Assembly (NCBI RefSeq): GCF_014648495.1
Contig: NZ_BMRF01000003.1
Coordinates: forward strand, 124,001-188,000
Direction: 5' to 3'
DNA: 64,000 bases
Origin: Actinomadura cremea
GTDB lineage: Bacteria; Actinomycetota; Actinomycetes; Streptosporangiales; Streptosporangiaceae
The notes under the pieces are model-generated. The model saw only the letters and a list, made by a program, of their open reading frames with translations, searched no databases and had not been told where the DNA came from. This document shows, piece by piece, positions 21,398 through 29,748 of the stretch. Each line of letters starts with the position of its first letter. Position 1 is the first letter of the stretch. Made by a program: the position numbers and the translations under genes.

Positions 21398-22291
21398 ATG
21401 AACGATGAGGACGATCGGAGAGACGTGCGATCCGAGGCCGAGGGCGCGGTGCCCGAAGAAGAGCAGACCGTGACCTCCGAAGAAGAGGAGCCCGAGGAGG
21501 GCGACGACAAGAAGAAAAAGCAGGGCTCGTTCTGGAAAGAACTGCCCATCCTCGTCGTCATCGCGGTCGTCCTCGCCCTGGTCATCAAGGCGTTCGCCGT
21601 CCAGGCGTTCTACATTCCGTCCGGTTCCATGGAGAACACCCTCCAGGTCGGTGACCGGGTCCTCGTCAACAAGATCGTTTACCACACCCGCGACGTCGCC
21701 CGCGGCGACATCATCGTCTTCAACGGCCTGGACTCCTGGGACCCCGAGATGCAGGTCGCGGAGCCCACCAACCCCGTCTCGAAGCTCCTCCGCTGGGTCG
21801 GCGCCGCCTTCGGCTTCGCCCCCAACGAGAAGGACTACATCAAACGGGTCATCGGAATCCCCGGCGACCGCGTCAAATGCTGCGACGCCCAGGGCCGCGT
21901 CACCGTCAACGGTGTCCCGATCGACGAGTCGTCCTACCTCTACACCGACCCGGTCACGGGCGAGCAGAACAAGCCGTCCAACGACCCCTTCGACATCACG
22001 GTCGCACCGGGCCAGCTGTGGGTCATGGGCGACCACCGGGAACTCTCCTACGACTCCCGCTCCCACCAGGCCGACCCCGGCGGCGGCACCATCCCGATCG
22101 ACCACGTCATCGGCCGCGCCTTCGTGATCGTCTGGCCGCTCGACCGCATCGACACCCTGCCCATTCCCGACACCTTCGAGCAACCCGCGCTGAAGGCGGC
22201 CGCCGCGGCCCTTCCCGCGACGCCCTTCGCGCTGGGCGCCATCGGTACGCTCCCCATCGCCTACCTGCTGAGACGCCGACGCCTGAGTTGA
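21398..22291 (+). CDS. lepB: Signal peptidase I
   Basis: Membrane serine protease that removes signal peptides from exported proteins. The 297-residue product has an acidic, lysine-ended cytoplasmic N-terminus, a membrane helix at about 49-68, the catalytic Ser77 in IPSGSMENTL, and the general-base Lys149 in DYIKRVIGIPGD. The GDHRELSYDSR box and a second hydrophobic segment near the C-terminus (ATPFALGAIGTLPIAYLL) followed by RRRR are also present. Two cysteines (KCCDAQG) sit in the catalytic domain. Streptomyces carry several tandem signal peptidases at this position; only one is seen here. Confidence 0.95.
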   Translation: MNDEDDRRDVRSEAEGAVPEEEQTVTSEEEEPEEGDDKKKKQGSFWKELPILVVIAVVLALVIKAFAVQAFYIPSGSMENTLQVGDRVLVNKIVYHTRDVARGDIIVFNGLDSWDPEMQVAEPTNPVSKLLRWVGAAFGFAPNEKDYIKRVIGIPGDRVKCCDAQGRVTVNGVPIDESSYLYTDPVTGEQNKPSNDPFDITVAPGQLWVMGDHRELSYDSRSHQADPGGGTIPIDHVIGRAFVIVWPLDRIDTLPIPDTFEQPALKAAAAALPATPFALGAIGTLPIAYLLRRRRLS

Positions 22292-22379
22292 TTTTCGGCA
22301 TCTCCGGGTGATCAGAGACATGCCGGGAACGACGCATTCGGGCGGCGCCGAACCCGCCGGGAGACGTACGCTGCGGAGC

Positions 22380-23081
22380 ATGAAGGGTCGTCCACTCCGC
22401 TTCACACCGCGACGTGACGCAGGGCTGTTCGCCTACGAGCGAGCCCTCGCGCACGCCGGCTTCACCCCGGTGGCCGGAGTCGACGAGGCGGGGCGGGGAG
22501 CGTGCGCGGGACCCCTCGTCGTCGGCGCGGTGATCCTGGGCGCAAAGATCGACGGGCTCACCGACTCCAAGCTCCTCACCCCCGGCCGCCGGGAGGAGCT
22601 GTACGGCGAGATCACGGAACGGGCGCGCGCCTGGAGCGCCGTGGTCGTTCCGTGCCACGACATCGACCGCATCGGCCTGCACCGGTGCAACATCACCGGA
22701 ATGCGCCGCGCGCTGGCCGCCCTGCCCGAACGCCCCGCCTACGTGCTGAGCGACGGCTTCCCGGTGCCCGGCCTGGAGGTCCCCGGCCTCGCGATGATCA
22801 AGGGCGACCAGGTCGCCGCCTGCGTCGCCGCCGCGTCCATCATCGCCAAGGTCACCCGAGACCGGATCATGGTGGGTCTCCACGAGCGGTACCCGGAGTA
22901 CGGTTTCGACCTTCACAAGGGGTATGCGACCCGCGCCCACAGCGCGGCCCTCGAAAAACACGGACCTTGTCCAGAGCATCGGTTCTCCTACGTCAACGTT
23001 GGACGGGCGGTGCGTAACAATGGGGACGTGGCCTTGGGGGAGGTCCCCGGCGAAGGCCGCACGGAAGGGGCACGAGCGTGA
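22380..23081 (+). CDS. rnhB: Ribonuclease HII
   Basis: Removes RNA from RNA-DNA hybrids and misincorporated ribonucleotides. The 233-residue form starts at ATG 22380, preceded by GCGGAG; a longer form from 22308 is possible. The metal-binding signature GVDEAGRGACAGPLVVGAV is near residue 35, and LTDSKLL, LSDGF and ASIIAKVTRDR follow. The C-terminal HKGYATRAHSAALEKHGPC block is intact. It overlaps the next gene by 4 bases (GTGA). Confidence 0.95.
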   Translation: MKGRPLRFTPRRDAGLFAYERALAHAGFTPVAGVDEAGRGACAGPLVVGAVILGAKIDGLTDSKLLTPGRREELYGEITERARAWSAVVVPCHDIDRIGLHRCNITGMRRALAALPERPAYVLSDGFPVPGLEVPGLAMIKGDQVAACVAAASIIAKVTRDRIMVGLHERYPEYGFDLHKGYATRAHSAALEKHGPCPEHRFSYVNVGRAVRNNGDVALGEVPGEGRTEGARA

Positions 23082-23392
23082 GCGCCGAGGATCTCGAGAA
23101 GTACGAGACCGAGATGGAGTTGCAGCTCTATCGCGAGTACCGGGACGTCGTCGGGCTGTTCACCTACGTCGTCGAAACGGAACGCCGCTTCTACCTGACC
23201 AACTCGGTCGACCTGCAAGTGCGCGGCACCGACAACGGCGAGGTCTACTTCGAGGTCACCATGCAGGACGCCTGGGTCTGGGACATGTACCGCCCAGCCC
23301 GCTTCGTCAAGAACGTCCGTGTCGTGACGTTCAAGGACGTCAACGTCGAGGAACTGGCCAAGAGCGACTTCGAAATGCCGTCCGACCAGTAA
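23078..23392 (+). CDS. DUF2469 family protein
   Basis: A 104-residue acidic protein of the actinobacterial DUF2469 family (M. tuberculosis Rv2901c), function unknown. It starts with a GTG overlapping the rnhB stop and reads SAEDLEKYETEMELQLYREY, followed by a conserved core with FYLTNSVDLQVR, DAWVWDMYRPARFVKNVRV and the ending DFEMPSD. It is almost always next to rnhB, suggesting a link to the same pathway, but nothing in the sequence reveals an activity. Confidence 0.92.
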   Translation: MSAEDLEKYETEMELQLYREYRDVVGLFTYVVETERRFYLTNSVDLQVRGTDNGEVYFEVTMQDAWVWDMYRPARFVKNVRVVTFKDVNVEELAKSDFEMPSDQ

Positions 23393-24255
23393 CCCCGCCG
23401 CCGACCACACCTTCCACCGACCACCGACGAAGCAGCCCGGCCACTCCGTCCCGGCACACCGCGCCAGCCGCACAACCGCAACCGCGCCGAAACCGAACCA
23501 ACCACCTGCGGTCACCAAGCGGTGGTGGGCCGAGCCCTCTGAGCACCCTCCCTCCTACGTCGGCGACAGGCGGTGCAACACGGAGCTTGTGCACCGCAAG
23601 GGGGCCGCGGTCCGCAGCAGTGCGAACCGCCCAGGCCATCCGAACGTCCTGCCCCTGCAGCGCCGAGTTGGATGTCGCGGCGACCCGCCACATGGCGTTC
23701 GCGGCACCCCGCTGCGGCGAGGCGCACTTGTGGCCGTCCTTCCTCCTGCGGCGTGCGGGGCGGTGTCGAGATCGGCGTGGTGGTCCACCGCGCGATTGTC
23801 AGTGGTGGCGGTGGCGGTGGCGTGCCGGTCGTGTGGGCGTCCTGCCTTGTGCAGCGGCGTGGTGGCCTCGCGCGGGCGTGCGCAGCTCCTTGTGGTGGTG
23901 AGGCGTGCTGTGTTGGCGTCCTTCCTCCTACGTCGACGGTGAGGTGGTGTGGAGGTCGGCATGGTGGCCCGCCGCGCGGGTGTCTGCGTTTGCGGCAGTG
24001 GTGGCGAGCCCGGGCCGCCTGGGCGTCCTGGCCAGCGCGGCGACGGGTGGGGCGACGGGGAGTGGCCTGTGGTGGGGGCGTTCGCGGCTCCTTGCGGTGC
24101 TGACGGACGGGGCGGTGTGGGAGTCGGTGCGTCGGCCCGGGGCGGGGTGCCTGCGGCCTCCGTCCGTGGCGACGGGGCGGGGCGGACGCGGCGGGAGCGC
24201 GGTTCCCGGTGCGTCCGAGGTTCGGAGTGGGGCGCGTGGCCTGGGGAAGCGGGCG
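23393..24255. repeat. G-rich intergenic segment with degenerate repeats of about 185 bases
   Basis: 863 bases between convergent DUF2469 and dprA with no convincing gene. Three loosely similar units start with CTCCTACGTCGGCG near 23552, CTTCCTCCTGCGGCG near 23739 and CTTCCTCCTACGTCGACG near 23921. Within units, GCGTCCTG and GGCGTTCGCGGC-type blocks recur at matching offsets. Units 2 and 3 also resemble each other in translation (SRSAWW-TARLSVVAVAVA against WRSAWWPAARVSAFAAVVA), so this may be decayed coding sequence. From about 23740 to 24340 the plus strand is strongly G-rich (many GGTGG runs). Alignment was done by eye. Confidence 0.4.
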
Positions 24256-25476
24256 TCACGCCTTGGGCGGCCGGATGGTGGGTCGGGTCCAAGCGTCGGG
24301 CGGTGCGGTCCCCGTGGGGCTGGACGGTCGGGCAGTCGGGGGCGGGGCCTTGGCGGTCGGCGTCAGGCGCCAACCGGCGGCGGCGCGCTCGATGAACCCG
24401 CCGGCGGCGAGCAGGCCCAGCTTGGCGTTGATCATCGAGATGGGGACGCCTGCCTTCGCCGCGAGCTGGGCCGGACCTATGGGGCCACGGGCGGGAAACG
24501 CCTCCAAAACCGATCGTGTGACGGGGTCCAGCCGATCACGGGGGAGGACCGGTGTCCGCGGTGCCGGGGCCAGATCGTCGCCGATGCGGCCGACGGCCTC
24601 GATCACCTCCTCGTAACGGGAGACCAGGATCGTGCCCTCCTCGCGGAGGAGCCGGTGGGCGCCGACCGACGTCCGGGAGGTGACCTGGCCGGGGACGGCC
24701 ATGACGACGCGGTTGAGTCTGCGGGCCCACGAAGCGGTGTTCAGCGCGCCGCTGCGGGCCTCGGCCTCGACGATCACCGTGCCGCGCGACAGCGCGGCGA
24801 TCACTCGGTTGCGTACAAGGAACCGGAGCCGGTGCGGGTGGGTACCGGGTGGCGACTCGCTGACCAGGACCGATCGCCGGGCCATCTCGGCGAACAGCCC
24901 CTCGTTCGACGCGGGGTACGGGACGTCGAAGCCGTTCGCCAGGACCGCGATGGTGGGACCGTCCGCCGCCATGGAACCGCGATGGGCGGCGGCATCGATC
25001 CCGAGGGCCCCGCCGGAGATCACCGTCCAGCCCGTGTCGGCCAGCTCCGCCGCGAACTCCGCGGCGACGTGCGTTCCGTACGGGGAAGCGGCGCGGGACC
25101 CGACGATCGCGACCGAGTGCAGGCAACTCCTGCGCAGGTCGCCGGGGCCGCGCAGCCACAGCGCGTAGGGACGTTCGCCGCCCAGGTCGTCGAGGGTGGT
25201 GGGCCATTCGGGATCTCCCGGGCAGATCAGGCGTCCGCCGAGTTCGGCGCACACGATGAGGTCCTGTTCGGGGGCGGCGGCGACCAGGCGGATCCGCCAG
25301 TGTCCGAGACGTGCGGACTCCTTCTCGGTGAGGCTCAGGCCATCGGGTGGGGTACCGGTGCGGATCGACCTCAGCGCCCGTTCGGCCCCGCAGTGGTCGA
25401 TGATCCGGTTGAGGAAGGCGTCGCCCGGTTCGGCGACGGCGGACAGGGCGGCGCGCGCGGCCCGTTCGGCGTTCAC
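24256..25476 (-). CDS. dprA: DNA-processing protein DprA
   Basis: Rossmann-fold protein that loads RecA on incoming single-stranded DNA during transformation; it is also present in actinobacteria not known to be competent. The 406-residue product has GSRAASPYGTHVAAEFA and SGGALGIDAAAHRG, the family core, followed by FLVRNRVIAALSRGTVIVEA and a C-terminal winged-helix-like segment (PIGPAQLAAKAGVPISMINA), then a Pro/Thr-rich tail. The GTG start overlaps the comM stop (GTGA), so the genes are coupled. It lies on the minus strand, opposite to its usual orientation relative to rnhB and rpsB. Confidence 0.93.
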   Translation of the reverse strand: MNAERAARAALSAVAEPGDAFLNRIIDHCGAERALRSIRTGTPPDGLSLTEKESARLGHWRIRLVAAAPEQDLIVCAELGGRLICPGDPEWPTTLDDLGGERPYALWLRGPGDLRRSCLHSVAIVGSRAASPYGTHVAAEFAAELADTGWTVISGGALGIDAAAHRGSMAADGPTIAVLANGFDVPYPASNEGLFAEMARRSVLVSESPPGTHPHRLRFLVRNRVIAALSRGTVIVEAEARSGALNTASWARRLNRVVMAVPGQVTSRTSVGAHRLLREEGTILVSRYEEVIEAVGRIGDDLAPAPRTPVLPRDRLDPVTRSVLEAFPARGPIGPAQLAAKAGVPISMINAKLGLLAAGGFIERAAAGWRLTPTAKAPPPTARPSSPTGTAPPDAWTRPTIRPPKA

Positions 25477-27020
25477 GATCGGCCCGCCGACCACAGTCCG
25501 AGGGCGCCGCCGATGTCGTCGGCCTCGGGTGCGTCGTGGCCCGCGAGGTCGGCGATCGTCCAGGCGACCCGCAGTATCCGGTCGAGGCCCCGGGCGCTGA
25601 GCGTGCCGCGCTGGAGCGCGTCGTCCGCGCTTCGCATCGCCTCGCCGGACGGGACGAAGCGGCGGCGCAGCTCCGGCCCGGGGATCTCGGAGTTGGACCG
25701 CCAGGGAGTGTCGGACAGTCGCTTGAGCGAGCGTTCGCGGGCATCGAGGACCCGTTCCGCGACGACCTTGCTCGTCTCGGCGAACTCCAGGTCGTACCGG
25801 AGTTCGGCACGGCTGGCCGGGGTCAGTTCCAGTTTCAGGTCGATCCGGTCCAGGAGCGGGCCGGAGATGCGGGTCCCGTACTTGCGGCGGATCCCCGGGG
25901 CGCAGGAGCAGTCGATCTGTTTGGCGGCCGCGCACGGGCACGGATTGGCCGCCAGGACGAGCGTGAAGCGGGCCGGGAACGTCGCGGTGCCCTCGGCCCG
26001 GCAGATCCGGACCCGTCCCTCCTCAAGGGGCTGGCGGAGCGCGTCCAGGGTGCCGTGCTGGAACTCCGGCGCCTCGTCCAGGAAGAGGATGCCCCGGTGC
26101 GCCAGGGAGACGGCGCCCGGCTGGAGCGTCCGGCCGGAACCGCCGCCGACCATCGCGACGCGGCTGGCGGTGTGGTGCGGTGCGTAGAACGGCGGCTGGG
26201 TGATCAGCGGCTGGCCCGGCGGAAGCGTCCCCGCCACGGAATGGATGGTGGTGACCTCCAGCGCCGACTCGGGCTCCAGGGGTGGCAGGAGCGTCGGCAG
26301 CCGTTCGGCGAGCATGGTCTTGCCGCAGCCCGGTGGCCCCGAGAAGTAGAGATGGTGCCCTCCGGCGGCGCTGATCTCCAGTGCGCGGCGGGCCTCGGCC
26401 TGCCCCCGGACGTCCGCCAGATCGACTCCGGACGGGATCTCCTTGCGGCCGATCGTGAGCCGTCCGCCGAGTGCCGGCTCCTCCTCGACGTCCTCGTTGG
26501 GCGGCGGCTCGTCGCGCAGGAGGCACAGCAGGCCGCGCAAGGTGTGCGCGGTCACCACCTCCATGTGCGGGACCAGCCGGGCCTCGGCCGCGTTGGCGTG
26601 CGGGACGACCACGGTGCGGCAGCCGCTCTGGGAGGCGGCGAGCACGGCGGGCAGCACGCCCTGCACCGCCCTGATCCGGCCGTCCAGCCCCAGTTCGCCG
26701 ATCATCACCAGCCCCGCGCACGACCGTGCGGGGACGACTTCTGCGGCTGCGAGCAATGCCACGGCGATTGCCACGTCGAAGTTGGAACCCCGTTTGGGCA
26801 TGCTGGCCGGGAACAGCGACACCGTGACGTGGCGGTTCGGCCAGTCCTCATCCGAGTTGAAGATCGCCGCGCGGACGCGGTCCCGTGCCTCGGTGAGCAC
26901 GGTGTCGGGCAGACCGACCAGGTGCAGGCCGGGGACTCCGCTGGTGATCGCCGCCTCGACGTCGACCAGGAAGCCCTCCACGCCGACCAGCGACACCGAA
27001 CGGGTCTTGGCGAGCGTCAT
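25473..27020 (-). CDS. comM: YifB/ComM-family AAA ATPase
   Basis: AAA+ ATPase of the Mg-chelatase-like ComM family; in transformable bacteria ComM is a hexameric helicase that promotes branch migration. The 515-residue product has the N-terminal lon-like domain (GLPDTVLTEARDRVRAAI), Walker A SGPPGCGKTML near residue 228, Walker B GILFLDEAPEF and the paired cysteines of CPCAAAKQIDCSC. The C-terminal Mg_chelatase_C domain ends with a typical LDRILRVAWTIADLAG helix. ATG follows directly on the yraN stop with GGAGGTG upstream, so yraN-comM-dprA form an operon. Confidence 0.95.
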   Translation of the reverse strand: MTLAKTRSVSLVGVEGFLVDVEAAITSGVPGLHLVGLPDTVLTEARDRVRAAIFNSDEDWPNRHVTVSLFPASMPKRGSNFDVAIAVALLAAAEVVPARSCAGLVMIGELGLDGRIRAVQGVLPAVLAASQSGCRTVVVPHANAAEARLVPHMEVVTAHTLRGLLCLLRDEPPPNEDVEEEPALGGRLTIGRKEIPSGVDLADVRGQAEARRALEISAAGGHHLYFSGPPGCGKTMLAERLPTLLPPLEPESALEVTTIHSVAGTLPPGQPLITQPPFYAPHHTASRVAMVGGGSGRTLQPGAVSLAHRGILFLDEAPEFQHGTLDALRQPLEEGRVRICRAEGTATFPARFTLVLAANPCPCAAAKQIDCSCAPGIRRKYGTRISGPLLDRIDLKLELTPASRAELRYDLEFAETSKVVAERVLDARERSLKRLSDTPWRSNSEIPGPELRRRFVPSGEAMRSADDALQRGTLSARGLDRILRVAWTIADLAGHDAPEADDIGGALGLWSAGRS

Positions 27021-27374
27021 CTAGCACACCTCCCTCAGGTGATCGATGGAGAAACCGTCGCCGTCGGCGACCAGGCCGAGCACGTCCACCCGGATCGGGT
27101 CCTCGCGGGCCCCGTGCGCGGCGGCCCATCGCCAGGCCAGCCGGCGTAACCGGACGGCCTTCGCTTCGGTGATCGCCTCCAGCGGATCGCCGTAGCGCGC
27201 CGACCTCCGGGTCTTCACCTCGCAGACGACCGGGCCCCGGCCGTCGTGGGCGACTATGTCGATCTCTCCCTCCGCGCACCGCCAGTTGCGGTCGAGGATC
27301 TTCCAGCCCATCCCGGCCAGGTAGCCCGCGGCGGCGTCCTCGCCTCGGCGTCCGAGGTCGATGTGCTTGCTCAT
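27021..27374 (-). CDS. yraN: YraN (UPF0102) nuclease-fold protein
   Basis: A 117-residue protein of the UPF0102 family with an endonuclease-like fold, usually grouped with comM and dprA; biochemical role unproven. Catalytic-type residues are seen in GRRGEDAAAGYL, EGEIDIVAHD (Glu and Asp) and VVCEVKTRRSARYG (Glu-x-Lys). GGAGGTGAGG precedes the ATG. It is the first gene of the inverted yraN-comM-dprA block and is divergent from xerC. Confidence 0.93.
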   Translation of the reverse strand: MSKHIDLGRRGEDAAAGYLAGMGWKILDRNWRCAEGEIDIVAHDGRGPVVCEVKTRRSARYGDPLEAITEAKAVRLRRLAWRWAAAHGAREDPIRVDVLGLVADGDGFSIDHLREVC

Positions 27375-27437
27375 GTGCCTCACCTCCGGAATCGACGCTG
27401 CCCGGAGCCGGGGCGCGGAGCACCCGGAACGTGGTCC

Positions 27438-27446
27438 TGTGGATAA
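27438..27446 (-). promoter_or_regulatory. Perfect DnaA box
   Basis: TTATCCACA on the minus strand (TGTGGATAA on the plus strand), in the divergent yraN/xerC gap. It is one of three identical boxes in the window that share the 11-base core CTGTGGATAAC. Confidence 0.6.
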
Positions 27447-27530
27447 CTCCGGCTGGACATTTCGGGCAGTCGACCGAAACCCGGCGTGGGGTGCTTGCTT
27501 CCGCCGGGCCGACGCCGCACGGTGGCGGCT

Positions 27531-28529
27531 GTGAGCAACGCGGGCGAGGGCGGGGCGGACGGGCATGTACCGGACGGCGGCGACGCCGAGGTGGCCGAGG
27601 CGGGCGGGAGCCGGGGCGCGGACGGCGCGCTCGAGGCGGCGGTCGTCGACTTCGGACGGCACCTGAACGCCGAACGCGACGTGTCGCCGCACACGCTCCG
27701 CGCCTACCTCGGCGACTTGGGGGACCTCTGCGCCTACGCGACCGAGACCGGAGTGACGCGACCCGGGGAACTGGACGTCACGCTGCTGCGAGCCTGGCTG
27801 GCACGGCAGCACTCGATGGGGCGTTCGCGAGCCACGCTCGCGCGCCGGACGGCGGCCGTCCGGGCGTTCACCGGCCACCTGCACCGGCTCGGCGTCCTGG
27901 AGAGCGATCCAGGTCTCCTTCTAGGCACCCCGCAGCGAAGGCGGAGCCTGCCCGCCGTGCTCAACCAGGACGACGCGGGCCGGCTCCTGGACGAGATGGA
28001 CACCGAAGGCCCGCTGGGACTGCGCGATCGGGCCGTGCTCGAAGTGCTCTACGGGACCGGCGTGCGCATCAGCGAACTCTGCGGCCTCGACATCGATGAT
28101 CTGGACACGGGGCACCGGACCGTTCGAGTCCTGGGCAAGGGCGGACGTGAGCGGACGGTGCCCATGGGCGAACCCGCCGCCCACGCCGTCCAGGACTGGC
28201 TCCGCGCGGGACGTCCGGCCCTGGCGGACGAGCGCAGTGGCCCGGCGCTGTTCCTGGGCGCGCGCGGGCGCCGACTGCACCCGACCAGTGCGCGGCGGAT
28301 GGTGCACGCACGCATCGCCGAGGTCGGGGGGATGCCGGACATGGCGCCGCACGGACTGCGGCACAGCGCGGCCTCGCACCTGCTGGAGGGCGGGGCCGAC
28401 CTGCGGAGCGTCCAGGAGATCCTCGGCCACGCCTCCCTGCAGACGACCCAGCTCTACACCCACGTGTCGACCGAGCGGCTCAAGCATGTGCACCGCCGAG
28501 CCCATCCCCGTGGCGCTCAGGAGGACTGA
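27531..28529 (+). CDS. xerC: Tyrosine recombinase XerC
   Basis: Site-specific recombinase that resolves chromosome dimers at dif with XerD. Using the GTG at 27531 the product has 332 residues; a GTG at 27486 would add 15. Neither has a good ribosome binding site, so the start is uncertain. The N-terminal SAM-like domain (DFGRHLNAERDVSPHTLRAY) is preceded by about 40 Gly/Ala/Asp-rich residues. Catalytic residues are all visible: Arg in GTGVRISELCGL, Lys in GKGGRERTVP, His and Arg in HGLRHSAASHLL, His in LGHASL and the nucleophile Tyr in TTQLYTHV. Location before rpsB matches M. tuberculosis xerC. Confidence 0.93.
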   Translation: MSNAGEGGADGHVPDGGDAEVAEAGGSRGADGALEAAVVDFGRHLNAERDVSPHTLRAYLGDLGDLCAYATETGVTRPGELDVTLLRAWLARQHSMGRSRATLARRTAAVRAFTGHLHRLGVLESDPGLLLGTPQRRRSLPAVLNQDDAGRLLDEMDTEGPLGLRDRAVLEVLYGTGVRISELCGLDIDDLDTGHRTVRVLGKGGRERTVPMGEPAAHAVQDWLRAGRPALADERSGPALFLGARGRRLHPTSARRMVHARIAEVGGMPDMAPHGLRHSAASHLLEGGADLRSVQEILGHASLQTTQLYTHVSTERLKHVHRRAHPRGAQED

Positions 28530-28538
28530 CCTGCCCGG

Positions 28539-28574
28539 GCCGGTCCGCGATTGGCTGTGGCCCCTGGGACCGGC
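28539..28574. terminator. Hairpin between convergent xerC and M23 peptidase genes
   Basis: GCCGGTCC (28539-28546) pairs with GGACCGGC (28567-28574) around a 20-base loop in the 75-base convergent gap, so it could serve both genes. Confidence 0.35.
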
Positions 28575-28604
28575 TGGGAGTCTCCTCCCGGCACTGCCCC
28601 GCCT

Positions 28605-29357
28605 CTACTTCGGCTCGACGGTCCCGTCCGGCACCCCTACAGGGGTGCGGCGCAGGCGCCGTTCCCTCGACAGGTCGATGACGCCCGGCGGCGGAGGGGG
28701 AGGCGGCCGGAGACGACCGATGCGCGGACGGGCGGGGTGACGCGGACGAGTGCGGCGCCAGACGAAGGCCAGCGCGTACGCCAGTACGAGGCCCGTCATC
28801 GCGCCGCCCGTGGCCGTCGTGGCGTCCCGGAGCCCCATGCGAGGTTCCGCGGGGGCGGACTCGTCCCGTTCGCGCGGAGCCGAGGCCGGGGCGGGTGACC
28901 AGTGGGGGAGCAGCCTGACCTGCCGGCGGACGAGGTCGATCGGATTCAGGTACGTGTCACCACTGCGCAGACCCCAATGCAGGCAGGTGGTCGGGCAGTG
29001 TGACCGTCCGGGCTCGACCCGGCCGATCACGGTGCCGGTCGTGACCTGGAGGCCGACGCGGACGCTCGGACGGACGGGCAGGTACGTGGTGCGCAGCCGT
29101 CCGTGCGTGATCGCGACGATGCCGCGGCCCGCCAACCGGTCGGCGAAGGTCACCCGTCCGGGCCCGGCGGCGAGGACGGGCTGCCCGGGACGCGCGGCGA
29201 GATCGACCCCGCGATGGCCCGCGCCCCAGGGGGACGACGGTGGCGAGAAGCCGCGAAGCACCTGCGGGGCGGGCGGGCCCAGCGGCCACCGCCAGGCGTC
29301 CAGGCCCGGCGCACCGGCCGTGAGGGCGCAGGTGAGCAGCAGTGTGAACAAGGTCAT
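28605..29357 (-). CDS. M23-family metallopeptidase
   Basis: Probable exported zinc peptidase of the LytM/M23 type acting on peptidoglycan cross-bridges. The 250-residue product begins with a hydrophobic segment (MTLFTLLLTCALTAGA) resembling a signal peptide or anchor. The catalytic zinc ligands are in WGAGHRGVDLAA (His and Asp) and CLHWGLR (His). A second hydrophobic helix (AMTGLVLAYALAFVW) near residue 190 is followed by an Arg/Pro-rich tail that would be cytoplasmic. It is divergent from rpsB, matching Rv2891 beside rpsB in M. tuberculosis. Substrate unknown. Confidence 0.85.
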   Translation of the reverse strand: MTLFTLLLTCALTAGAPGLDAWRWPLGPPAPQVLRGFSPPSSPWGAGHRGVDLAARPGQPVLAAGPGRVTFADRLAGRGIVAITHGRLRTTYLPVRPSVRVGLQVTTGTVIGRVEPGRSHCPTTCLHWGLRSGDTYLNPIDLVRRQVRLLPHWSPAPASAPRERDESAPAEPRMGLRDATTATGGAMTGLVLAYALAFVWRRTRPRHPARPRIGRLRPPPPPPPGVIDLSRERRLRRTPVGVPDGTVEPK

Positions 29358-29748
29358 GCGGGAAGACTGCCGAGGACGCGAGCCGGTCGTGACCGGTACC
29401 GCCGACTGTGGATAACCTCAGCCTCCGTTGATTCCCGGTGGCCTCCGGGCCCTGATAATCTGTGATGGTGTTCCAAAGGGACACCGGCCGAGGCCAGGCC
29501 GTCGCCCGTCCGTCTCCGCGGCCGGAGGGGCGAGAAGCCGCTGTCCACGAGCGGATGAGCCGCGGCCCGGGCGACCGGGCCACAGCCGACAGGATGACCC
29601 TGCGGCTGATTTCACGCGTCCGCATGCCACCGACCTGGTGGGGTGCCGCCCCTCGGTCCGTCGCCGCCCGGCGACGGTGGGACGGCTCCCGGGCGCAGGC
29701 AGACAACCAAATGCGGCCCGCCTGGGCCAGAGAAGGAGAACACGGGCA
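29358..29748. other. Divergent control region between M23 peptidase and rpsB
   Basis: 391 bases without a gene. It holds a perfect DnaA box at 29407-29415, a GATAAT-like -10 element at 29454-29459 with TTGATT 20 bases upstream (weak promoter candidate for rpsB), and a leader of almost 290 bases before the rpsB ATG. A long structured leader would fit autoregulation by S2, but I recognised no defined motif. Confidence 0.45.
29407..29415 (-). promoter_or_regulatory. Perfect DnaA box
   Basis: TGTGGATAA on the plus strand, 50 bases from the start of the M23 peptidase gene and upstream of the likely rpsB promoter. Confidence 0.6.

Noticed and set aside
23573-24395. Several overlapping short frames in the G-rich gap
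   Set aside because: They are rich in Trp, Arg and Gly from GTGG runs and none has a start signal. Kept only as a possible decayed repeat.
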